Source: Bacillota bacterium | GTDB taxonomy: Bacteria > Bacillota > Clostridia > Christensenellales > CAG-138 | Assembly (NCBI GenBank): GCA_023409435.1 | Contig: JAEYHP010000011.1 | Span: 1 to 12,435 of the forward strand | Length of the DNA: 12,435 nt | Reading direction: 5' to 3' | In this document: one piece after another, positions 1-6,027 of the stretch | Position numbering within the stretch: position 1 is the first letter of the stretch | Layout: each line of letters begins with the position of its first letter | Notes under the pieces: generated by a model | Told to the model about the DNA's origin: nothing | The model's database searches: none | Seen by the model: the letters and a program-made list of their open reading frames with translations, nothing else | Made by a program: the position numbers and the translations under genes

Positions 1-882
1 GGTTATGCCATGGAACAGAAGGCGGTCTACCAGGCCGCGCTTTACGCCCAAAGCGGGCGGGACGTTGTGAATATCGTGCAGCTTTCCTGCGGGCTTGCGC
101 ATGATGAAAACCGCGCGTCCGTGTTGCGGGAGGATGTGGAGTGGGTGGCGCGCATCTGCAACTATACCCCGCGCATGGAGTGCCACATGCCCAAACAACC
201 CTGCGTGGGCTTGGCGAACGCTTTGGCGGTGGCAGGTGCGGGGCAGGGGATGGTGCTTGAAATCGAGTGCGCCGTGGCCCCGGCCAACAGTGAGCGTGGG
301 GCGCTGACGATGAACGGCATTGTGGAGGAAGAAGAACTCAATTTCCGGGATAGGCGGCTAAAACGGAAAAGCACGGCGCGCGGTTCGGTCGAAAACGTGG
401 TGAGCGCGCTTTCCCGCTTCGCGAATATGGACCAGACCAGGTTCGATATCCTGTTCAATATCCCTGGAGGCATCCCGGTGGACGGCCCCAGCGCGGGCGT
501 GGCGCTGTTTATCGCGCTCATGAGCGCCTATACGGGCAAGGCGGCGTGCCATACGCTTGCTTCCACGGGGGAGGTCACAATTTCGGGCGAAATTAGGCCG
601 GTGGGGGGTGTTCGGGAAAAAATCATGGCCGCGGAAGCCGCGGGCGCGGAGCGCGTATTGATTCCTTTTTCCAACTGGGAGGATAGCTTTGCGGAGTTTC
701 AGGTGGAAGTCACACCGGTGGGGACGGTACGCGAAGCTGTATCCTACGCATTCCCGGATCCCGCGAACAAGCCGCAGATTGCCCGCGAAAGCATGCGCAC
801 CGTGAACAAGGAACAGCTTGCCGCGGCGGGGTGCCCAACAAACGCCGAACACGCCACGGCCTCCGTGCAGGAGGTTTTGTAG
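1..882 (+). CDS. lonB: LonB-type ATP-dependent protease, C-terminal part (5' end outside window)
   Basis: The frame is open from base 1, so the ATG at 10 is probably internal and the AAA+ half lies upstream of the window. What remains is the end of the AAA+ lid region (GRDVVNIVQL, then REDVEWV) followed by a full Lon-family peptidase domain (MEROPS S16). The catalytic serine sits in DGPSAG (codon 490-492) and the catalytic lysine in GGVREK (codon 619-621). They are 43 residues apart, the same separation as in the downstream Lon. LonB is a shorter paralogue lacking the large Lon N-terminal domain; in Bacillus it acts in the forespore. That it is LonB rather than a second full Lon rests on its position just before lon and on the LonB-like lid sequence. 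About 45 low-similarity residues follow the peptidase core. The stop TAG lies 62 bases before lon, which has its own promoter. Confidence 0.88.
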   Translation, partial: GYAMEQKAVYQAALYAQSGRDVVNIVQLSCGLAHDENRASVLREDVEWVARICNYTPRMECHMPKQPCVGLANALAVAGAGQGMVLEIECAVAPANSERGALTMNGIVEEEELNFRDRRLKRKSTARGSVENVVSALSRFANMDQTRFDILFNIPGGIPVDGPSAGVALFIALMSAYTGKAACHTLASTGEVTISGEIRPVGGVREKIMAAEAAGAERVLIPFSNWEDSFAEFQVEVTPVGTVREAVSYAFPDPANKPQIARESMRTVNKEQLAAAGCPTNAEHATASVQEVL

Positions 883-894
883 AGTTCCCTTTGC

Positions 895-923
895 TTGTCA
901 TTCCCATGGGTACCCGTTATAAT
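895..923 (+). promoter_or_regulatory. Sigma-A-type promoter of lon
   Basis: A -35 box TTGTCA (895-900) and a perfect -10 box TATAAT (918-923) are separated by exactly 17 bases, in the short gap between lonB and lon. The predicted start of transcription is near 930, so the leader would be only about 15 bases, with the ribosome binding site almost at the 5' end. The spacer holds the overlapping palindromes CCCATGGG and GGGTACCC, and GTGTACAC (924-931) sits around the start point. These could bind a regulator, but none is recognised. I did not see a CIRCE element or a convincing CtsR site. Confidence 0.75.
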
Positions 924-944
924 GTGTACACGAGGTGAATGCAT

Positions 945-3323
945 ATGTTACAAACACTGCCTGTGATTCCGTTGCGCGGCATGGTCGTGCTGCCCGGCGA
1001 AGTGGTGCACTGCGACGCGGGGCGCAAAAAGACGCTGTCCGCGATCCAGGCTGCCGCTTCCGGTGACGGCATTGCGCTGTTTGTCGCGCAGAAGGACGCG
1101 CAGGAAAATGATCCGGAACCGGATGATCTTGAAGAAACCGGGACCATCGCGCGCATCAAGCAGGTCTTTCGCATCCAGGGGGATGGCATCCATATGTTGC
1201 TGACGGGAATCTCCCGTGCAGATATCAGGGCCTTTACATCCGAAGACCCTTATTTTGAGGCGAGCGTGCAGGAAAAGCCGGACGTCGCGGGCAGGCCGGA
1301 AGCCGTGGAGGCCTTAAGGCGCCGCGTGCACGAAAGCTTTGAAGAATACTCCAAGCTCAACTCCAAACTGACATCCAGCCAAAAAAACGCCATGGAAGCC
1401 ATATTGGAAGCCGGGGAATACGCGGATTCCGTCGCTGCCCTGGTCATTACGGAAGCGCCGCAGCGCCAGCAGATCCTGGAAGAAGCCAATGTGGAGAACA
1501 GGCTCATGCTGCTGGCAAAGCTGCTTTACAAGGAGCTTGAGGTGCTGCGCCTGGACGCGGAGATCACCGGCAAGCTGCACGATGAGATCGAGAAGAACCA
1601 AAAGGAGCACTACCTGCGTGAAAAGCTTCGGGTGATCCGCCGGGAGCTTGGGGACGACGGCGCGGACGAACTGGATGAATACCGCGCCCGCATGGAACAA
1701 AAAGAGTATCCGCCCGCCGTGGCGGAGCGGCTCAAAAAAGAAATCGTACGGATGGAAAGCCTGCCCGCAGGCTCCCACGAGGCGCCGATGGCGCGCAGCT
1801 ATATCGAGCTGCTGCTGGACCTCCCCTGGACGGAGCAGACGGCAGACAATCTGGATTTGATCCACGCGCGCAAGGTGCTCGATTTGAACCATTACGGCAT
1901 GGAGAAGGTCAAGGACCGCATTGTGGAATACCTGGCCGTGCAGAAACTTACCGGCAAGCCCAACGGGCAGATACTCTGTTTTGTGGGGCCGCCGGGGGTG
2001 GGCAAGACATCTATCGTCGCTTCCATCGCGGAGGCCATGGGCCGCAAATTCGTGCGCATGAGCCTGGGCGGTATCCGCGACGAAGCGGAGATACGCGGCC
2101 ACCGGCGCACCTATATCGGCGCGTTGCCGGGTAGAATTATATCCGCCATGCGGCAGACGGGTTCCGTGAACCCCGTGCTGCTTTTCGACGAAATCGACAA
2201 GCTCGCGTCGGATTACAGGGGAGACCCCGCTTCCGCCATGCTCGAAGTGTTGGACGGCGCGCAGAATTTCGCGTTTCGTGATCATTTTCTGGAGCTGCCG
2301 TATGATCTTTCCAAAGCCATGCTTTTGACCACCGCCAACGACGAGCACGGCATCCCGAAGCCACTGCTTGACCGCATGGAGGTCATACACGTGGAAAGCT
2401 ACCTGGCGGAAGAAAAGCTGGAGATCGCAAAGCGCCACCTGCTGCCCCGCCAACTCGAATTGCACGGCATAAAAAAAGCCAACCTGCGCATCACGGACGG
2501 GCAGATTACCTCCATCATCAGCGGATATACGCGGGAGGCGGGCGTAAGAGAACTCGAACGTATGCTGGGCGCAGTGTGCCGCAAGGCCGCCGTTGAGATC
2601 GCAAACGGGCAAAAACGCGGCAGCATCAACGCGCAGAAGCTTCAGGATTTCCTGGGCCGTCCGCGCTACCACGAGGACGAAAGCAGGGAACAGAATGAAA
2701 TCGGCGTGGTGACCGGCCTTGCCTGGACGCCGGTGGGCGGCGAAACGCTCAGCATAGAGGCCGTCGTTACCCCGGGGACGGGAGCTGTGCAGTTGACGGG
2801 GCAATTGGGCGAGGTGATGCAGGAATCCGGACGCGCCGCCATGACCTATGTGCGAGCCCATGCGCAGGAATGGGGGCTGGACCCGGAGCGGCTTTTAAAG
2901 CTTGACGTGCACCTGCATGTGCCCCAGGGCGCCGTGCCCAAAGATGGGCCGAGCGCTGGCGCCGCCATGGCGACCGCGATTTTGAGCGCGCTTTCTAAAA
3001 TCCCCGCCCGCGCTGACATCGCCATGACGGGGGAAATCACGCTGCGCGGGCGCGTGCTGCCCATAGGCGGCGTACGGGAAAAATCCCTTGCGGCGCTTCG
3101 CGCGGGCATTACGCGCGTGCTTTTGCCCAAGGGCAACCGCAAGGATATCGAGGATATTCCCGCGAGCGCGAAAAAGGCGCTGGACTTCGTGTTTGTGGAA
3201 ACGCTGGACGATGTATTCCGCCATGCGCTTGAGGAGAACAAAAAGGCGGCCAAGACAGAGCGGGGAGAGCCGTTTTTCCAAGGTACTGTGGAGTGGAACA
3301 ACCAGACGGGGGTGCTGTCATGA
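945..3323 (+). CDS. lon: ATP-dependent protease Lon (LonA)
   Basis: Cytosolic AAA+ serine protease, a homohexamer that unfolds and degrades damaged and regulatory proteins. With the ATG at 945 it is 792 residues, close to the usual 770-810. I prefer 945 over the ATG at 939 because GAGGTGA (932-938) lies 6 bases from the former and abuts the latter. The order is the Lon substrate-binding N domain (about 1-200, starting with the typical LPVIPLRGMVVLPGE), a coiled-coil linker, the AAA+ module and the peptidase. Walker A is GPPGVGKTS with Lys354, and Walker B is LLFDEIDK with Asp415-Glu416. The catalytic dyad is Ser670 (DGPSAG) and Lys713 (GGVREK), so the enzyme should be fully active. Transcription probably starts at its own promoter, with possible readthrough from lonB. 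The stop overlaps the ysxC start, which suggests translational coupling. Confidence 0.97.
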   Translation: MLQTLPVIPLRGMVVLPGEVVHCDAGRKKTLSAIQAAASGDGIALFVAQKDAQENDPEPDDLEETGTIARIKQVFRIQGDGIHMLLTGISRADIRAFTSEDPYFEASVQEKPDVAGRPEAVEALRRRVHESFEEYSKLNSKLTSSQKNAMEAILEAGEYADSVAALVITEAPQRQQILEEANVENRLMLLAKLLYKELEVLRLDAEITGKLHDEIEKNQKEHYLREKLRVIRRELGDDGADELDEYRARMEQKEYPPAVAERLKKEIVRMESLPAGSHEAPMARSYIELLLDLPWTEQTADNLDLIHARKVLDLNHYGMEKVKDRIVEYLAVQKLTGKPNGQILCFVGPPGVGKTSIVASIAEAMGRKFVRMSLGGIRDEAEIRGHRRTYIGALPGRIISAMRQTGSVNPVLLFDEIDKLASDYRGDPASAMLEVLDGAQNFAFRDHFLELPYDLSKAMLLTTANDEHGIPKPLLDRMEVIHVESYLAEEKLEIAKRHLLPRQLELHGIKKANLRITDGQITSIISGYTREAGVRELERMLGAVCRKAAVEIANGQKRGSINAQKLQDFLGRPRYHEDESREQNEIGVVTGLAWTPVGGETLSIEAVVTPGTGAVQLTGQLGEVMQESGRAAMTYVRAHAQEWGLDPERLLKLDVHLHVPQGAVPKDGPSAGAAMATAILSALSKIPARADIAMTGEITLRGRVLPIGGVREKSLAALRAGITRVLLPKGNRKDIEDIPASAKKALDFVFVETLDDVFRHALEENKKAAKTERGEPFFQGTVEWNNQTGVLS

Positions 3324-3934
3324 GCGAGGAACGCTTTCTAATCAAGCAGGCGGATTTCGTCACAAGCGCCGCGGGTGCAAACGGATACCCGGAAAAGTGC
3401 GTGGCGGAGATCGCGGTTGTAGGGAAATCCAACGTGGGGAAGTCCTCGCTCATCAACTCCCTGTGCAACAACTATAAGCTTGCCAAGACATCCCAAAGTC
3501 CCGGGAAGACGAGGCTTATCAATTTCTTTTTGATCAACCGCGAGTTTTACCTGGTGGACCTGCCGGGCTACGGGTTCGCAAAAGCGCCCAAAGAGCAGAG
3601 GGAGGCCTGGGGCGCTTTAATGGAAGGCTACCTTTCCTCCGGCCGTGTGACGCACCTGTTCCTGCTGTTGGATATTCGCCATGCGCCCACCGCCGAGGAC
3701 AGGCAAATGTTCGAGTGGATGCTCTATTACGGCGTGCCGTTTACGTTGGTGGCCACCAAGGCGGATAAGCTCGCGCGTTCGAAAAGGCAGCAGGCGGCAA
3801 ACGCCGCGGCGAAGCTTTTAGGCGCGCCGCCAGCCGCCATTCCGTACTCCTCTGAGGACGCTTCCGGCCGCGACGCGCTGCTTTTTCGCATGGGGCAGGT
3901 GCTTGCGGACGCGCAGGGAGCATATGTATCATAA
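3320..3934 (+). CDS. ysxC: Ribosome biogenesis GTPase YsxC/EngB (YihA family)
   Basis: Small essential GTPase of the TrmE-Era-EngA-YihA class that helps late assembly of the 50S ribosomal subunit. Taking the ATG at 3320 gives 204 residues, the normal size for the family (about 195-210), and makes the ATGA overlap with the lon stop. An in-frame ATG at 3293 would lie inside lon and add nine non-conserved residues. GTPase motifs are complete: G1 GKSNVGKS (35-42), G2 around Thr64 in SPGKTRLINFF, G3 DLPGYGFA (80-87), G4 TKADK (146-150) and G5 YSSED (176-180). The PGKTR and LPGYGFA stretches are the family signature. The lon-ysxC pair is conserved across Bacillus and Clostridia, probably as one transcript. 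Confidence 0.96.
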   Translation: MSEERFLIKQADFVTSAAGANGYPEKCVAEIAVVGKSNVGKSSLINSLCNNYKLAKTSQSPGKTRLINFFLINREFYLVDLPGYGFAKAPKEQREAWGALMEGYLSSGRVTHLFLLLDIRHAPTAEDRQMFEWMLYYGVPFTLVATKADKLARSKRQQAANAAAKLLGAPPAAIPYSSEDASGRDALLFRMGQVLADAQGAYVS

Positions 3935-3961
3935 ATATTTTACTTTCAGGAGGGTAAGCGC

Positions 3962-3990
3962 TTGACACAGCGGGTCGCCTTTCGCATAAT
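3962..3990 (+). promoter_or_regulatory. Sigma-A-type promoter of the zinc-ribbon/phosphoesterase unit
   Basis: A perfect -35 box TTGACA (3962-3967) is followed after 17 bases by CATAAT (3985-3990), one mismatch from the consensus -10. The predicted transcription start is near 3997, giving a leader of about 90 bases before the zinc-ribbon gene. The leader contains one obvious hairpin (4017-4039). No terminator is visible between ysxC and this promoter, so readthrough from lon-ysxC is also possible. Confidence 0.72.
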
Positions 3991-4016
3991 AGGATAGGGT
4001 TTGATGCAATGAATTT

Positions 4017-4039
4017 GCGCGGTAAAAAAAAGGCCGCGC
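4017..4039 (+). other. Stem-loop in the 5' leader of the zinc-ribbon gene
   Basis: GCGCGG (4017-4022) can pair with CCGCGC (4034-4039) around an 11-base loop containing eight consecutive A residues. No U run follows, so it is not a standard intrinsic terminator on the + strand. On the - strand the U run would lie in the loop, so it is not one there either. A role in RNA stability or translation control is possible but unproven. Confidence 0.35.
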
Positions 4040-4087
4040 TTCGTCTATTGTAGCCAAACGTGTAAACCGGAATGGAGGATTGTAAGC

Positions 4088-4492
4088 ATGGGCCTGCACA
4101 AATGCCCTAGATGCGAATTGAACTACATTCGTGACGACGAAAAGTACTGCGCCGTCTGCCGCCGCCAGATCAAGGGCGAATCGGACGATAACGAGGACTT
4201 GCAGAACATCTGCATTGAATGCGGAGAGAATCCCGCTTTGGCCGGGCAGGAATTCTGCGGGTATTGCCTGAGCGAGCGCAGAAGGCGTGAAAAGATGGAA
4301 AACCTGATGGAGCAACCCACGCCCATCGCTATGGATATGAACCAACTGGACGAAATCGACGTGCCGATTTCCGCCGACATCCCCAGCGAGGATCTCAAGG
4401 AGATGCACAAAGAATTCGGCGAAGACGACAGCGAGGACGAAGTTACCCTGCCCCTCGATCTGGAAGAAGACGAAGAAGAGGATGAGGATTGA
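4088..4492 (+). CDS. Small zinc-ribbon protein with acidic C-terminal tail, function unknown
   Basis: I do not recognise this 134-residue protein. It has two four-cysteine zinc-ribbon-like units. The first is CPRC...CAVC (Cys6, 9, 21, 24) and the second CIEC...CGYC (Cys42, 45, 57, 60), each likely to bind one Zn2+. A short basic stretch (ERRRREK, 63-69) follows. The rest is strongly acidic, ending in a run of Glu and Asp, probably disordered. No signal peptide or membrane segment is visible, so it should be cytosolic. The start is well supported by GGAGG (4074-4078) ahead of the ATG. It has its own promoter and is followed after 75 bases by a metallophosphoesterase gene. The combination of zinc ribbons and an acidic tail suggests binding to nucleic acid or to a basic protein, but this is inference. 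The coding call is firm; the function is not known. Confidence 0.85.
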   Translation: MGLHKCPRCELNYIRDDEKYCAVCRRQIKGESDDNEDLQNICIECGENPALAGQEFCGYCLSERRRREKMENLMEQPTPIAMDMNQLDEIDVPISADIPSEDLKEMHKEFGEDDSEDEVTLPLDLEEDEEEDED

Positions 4493-4501
4493 TCCTCTTC
4501 T
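4474..4501 (+). other. Perfect 10-bp stem-loop across the stop codon of the zinc-ribbon gene
   Basis: AGAAGAGGAT (4474-4483) is the exact reverse complement of ATCCTCTTCT (4492-4501), with an 8-base loop. The stem uses the last acidic codons and the stop region of the upstream gene. An alternative inner pairing, GAGGAT with ATCCTC, is also possible. No T run follows, so it is not a typical intrinsic terminator. It could stabilise the upstream message or lower expression of the downstream phosphoesterase. Confidence 0.4.
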
Positions 4502-4567
4502 AAGGCCATGGTCGGATATTGAGCGCCCCCGATGCGCTTTTCCACCTGTATAAGGAGAAGAAGGCAT

Positions 4568-5257
4568 ATGAAGGTGTTTGCAATCGGGGATTTGCACTTG
4601 TCCGGCGCGGTCGATAAACCCATGGACATTTTCGGCCCGGCTTGGGAGAACCACGCGCAGCGTATCAGGGAGAATTGGAGTTCCCTTGTGGGGGACGATG
4701 ATCTCGTACTGCTGCCCGGGGACTTCAGCTGGGCCATGCATTTGAAGGACGCCCTGATCGATATGGCGTTTCTTTCGGAACTTCCCGGCACAAAGGTCAT
4801 GATACGCGGCAACCACGATTACTGGTGGAATTCCGTTACACAGGTACGCACGGCGCTGCCCGCAAAAACGCATGTACTGCAGAACGACAGCATGTCATAT
4901 CACGGCGTCCATATTGCGGGCACGCGGGGCTGGACCTGCCCGGGCAGCATGAATTTTCTTTCTGAGGATCAAAAGATATACGACCGCGAGGTCATGCGCC
5001 TCCATATGTCGCTGTCTGGCCTTCCCCAGAATGGAATTCGCATCGCCATGCTGCACTACCCGCCCTTCAATGAAAACCGCGCTCCCTCCGGCTTCTCCCA
5101 GGCGCTGGAGCGGGCGAACATCCGCCTTGCGATATATGGGCACCTGCACGGCAGGAGTTGCCGCAGCGGATTTGAAGGTGTGCGGAACGGTGTCGAATAC
5201 ATGCTGGTTTCCGCCGACCACATCGGCTTTATGCCCAAACTTTTGCTGGAAATTTAG
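4568..5257 (+). CDS. Metallophosphoesterase (calcineurin-like, COG1768-like predicted phosphohydrolase)
   Basis: Predicted cytosolic two-metal phosphohydrolase of 229 residues; the substrate is unknown. All metal-binding motifs of the calcineurin-like fold are present in order: GDLH (Asp8, His10), LPGDFSW (Asp52), RGNHDYWW (Asn82, His83), LHYPPF (His163) and YGHLHG (His192, His194). The N-terminal stretch with DKPMDIFG and a following WENH resembles a group of bacterial Icc-like phosphohydrolases (COG1768, from memory). The ATG at 4568 is preferred over the upstream ATG at 4532 because AAGGAG (4552-4557) precedes it and the protein then starts directly at the first beta strand (MKVFAIGDLH). 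It lies 75 bases after the zinc-ribbon gene with no clear promoter between, so the two are probably co-transcribed. A strong terminator ends the unit. Confidence 0.9.
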   Translation: MKVFAIGDLHLSGAVDKPMDIFGPAWENHAQRIRENWSSLVGDDDLVLLPGDFSWAMHLKDALIDMAFLSELPGTKVMIRGNHDYWWNSVTQVRTALPAKTHVLQNDSMSYHGVHIAGTRGWTCPGSMNFLSEDQKIYDREVMRLHMSLSGLPQNGIRIAMLHYPPFNENRAPSGFSQALERANIRLAIYGHLHGRSCRSGFEGVRNGVEYMLVSADHIGFMPKLLLEI

Positions 5258-5366
5258 CTCAGCAAATACGCCGCGGAACAGCGCTGTGAAGCTGCCGCAA
5301 CCGCCCTTTCAAGAATGAAGCAAATCGACCTTGTTTTTACGAGAAATAGCATCATTTGACGAACCC

Positions 5367-5407
5367 GCGCCCCTCCTGTCATACCGGCAGAGGGGCGCCT
5401 TTTTTTT
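5367..5407 (+). terminator. Intrinsic terminator after the metallophosphoesterase gene
   Basis: GCGCCCCTC (5367-5375) pairs perfectly with GAGGGGCGC (5390-5398), a 9-bp very GC-rich stem with a 14-base loop, followed by one C and eight T residues (5400-5407). This is a textbook Rho-independent terminator. It separates the zinc-ribbon/phosphoesterase unit from the dcw cluster. The gene-free stretch 5258-5580 holds this terminator, then an A/T-rich segment with the probable MraZ boxes and the mraZ promoter. I see nothing else convincing in it, including in the 109 bases between the phosphoesterase stop and the stem. Confidence 0.93.
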
Positions 5408-5481
5408 CGCGTTCATTCGCCAGGGGGTAAATGTGGTAAAAAAGAGCGATTTCCGCATGAAATGGCATAAAAAAACCATAA

Positions 5482-5508
5482 AAATGGTGGTAAGTGTATT
5501 GAAGTGGT
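5482..5508 (+). promoter_or_regulatory. Probable MraZ operator: three direct repeats with 10-bp period
   Basis: Three copies of an AARTG(G/T)-like box recur at exact 10-bp steps: AAATGGT (5482-5488), AAGTGTA (5492-5498) and AAGTGGT (5502-5508). MraZ proteins are known to bind short tandem repeats with a TG-rich core, about one helical turn apart, upstream of mraZ; the Mycoplasma form is AAAGTG(T/G). The array ends against the extended -10 element and covers the -35 zone, so binding would be expected to block RNA polymerase. The first copy is the weakest match. Confidence 0.6.
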
Positions 5509-5516
5509 GCTATAAT
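5508..5516 (+). promoter_or_regulatory. Extended -10 promoter of mraZ and the dcw cluster
   Basis: TGCTATAAT (5508-5516) contains a perfect -10 hexamer preceded by TGN, the extended -10 signature. The hexamer 17 bases upstream, TGGTAA (5488-5493), is a poor -35, which fits an extended -10 promoter. Predicted transcription start is near 5523, giving a leader of about 58 bases. A second -10-like GATAAT (5520-5525) has no well-spaced -35. Confidence 0.65.
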
Positions 5517-5580
5517 TACGATAATACTATAGAGGATGAAGCCCGAAGAAAAAATTCGCAGGAAAGGGAGGCGGCTTAAG

Positions 5581-6027
5581 ATGTTGATAGGCTCCGCAGT
5601 TCATGGCATAGACCCAAAAAGCCGCGTCTTTATCCCGGCGAAATGGCGCGGGGATCTTGGGGAAACCATCATACTGACGCACGGCATATTGGGCACGGAT
5701 GATATTACCTGCCTGTTCGGCATGTCGGAACAGGGCTGGCGGGAATTCGCCACGCGCTTTTCCACCCTGCCCGAGTCGGACGTCATGGCCCAGGCGTTCC
5801 GCCGCATGATGTTCGCGAATGCCGCCGAATGCGAGCTGGACAAGCAGGGCCGCATCCTCATTCCCAGCACGCTCTACAAGTACGCAAAACTGGATAAAGA
5901 AGCGGTACTCGTCGGCATGGGCTCCCGCATAGAAATATGGTCCCCCGAATCGTGGGAAAAACACAATACCGGCGTCAGCACGGAATATCAATCGGCATTG
6001 CGCCGACTGCTGGAGATGGGCATATGA
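5581..6027 (+). CDS. mraZ: Transcriptional regulator MraZ
   Basis: Small DNA-binding protein with two SpoVT/AbrB-like swapped-hairpin repeats; it forms ring oligomers and controls the dcw operon. The ATG at 5581 gives 148 residues and the conserved start MLIGSAVHGIDPKSR; GGGAGG (5566-5571) lies 9 bases upstream. An in-frame ATG at 5536 would add 15 charged, non-conserved residues. Repeat 1 carries HGIDPKSRVFIP (8-19) and repeat 2 CELDKQGRILIP (84-95). The usual DxKGR of repeat 1 is DPKSR here, a Gly-to-Ser change, while repeat 2 keeps a Gly (DKQGR). It is the first gene of the cluster, behind three 10-bp-period boxes, so autoregulation is expected. Its stop overlaps the rsmH start (ATGA). Confidence 0.96.
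   Translation: MLIGSAVHGIDPKSRVFIPAKWRGDLGETIILTHGILGTDDITCLFGMSEQGWREFATRFSTLPESDVMAQAFRRMMFANAAECELDKQGRILIPSTLYKYAKLDKEAVLVGMGSRIEIWSPESWEKHNTGVSTEYQSALRRLLEMGI

Noticed and set aside
1314..2861. 515-codon open frame on the - strand inside lon
   Set aside because: It is antisense to the AAA+ and peptidase core of an intact lon, has no recognisable domain, and its composition (many His, Arg, Gln, Gly) is typical of shadow frames in GC-rich genes.
3929..4873. 314-codon open frame on the - strand across the zinc-ribbon and phosphoesterase genes
   Set aside because: The + strand has two well-supported genes with ribosome binding sites, a promoter and a correctly oriented terminator; the - frame shows no family motifs.
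5331..5579. 82-codon + strand frame upstream of mraZ
   Set aside because: It runs through the intrinsic terminator, the MraZ boxes and the mraZ promoter, and has no ribosome binding site.
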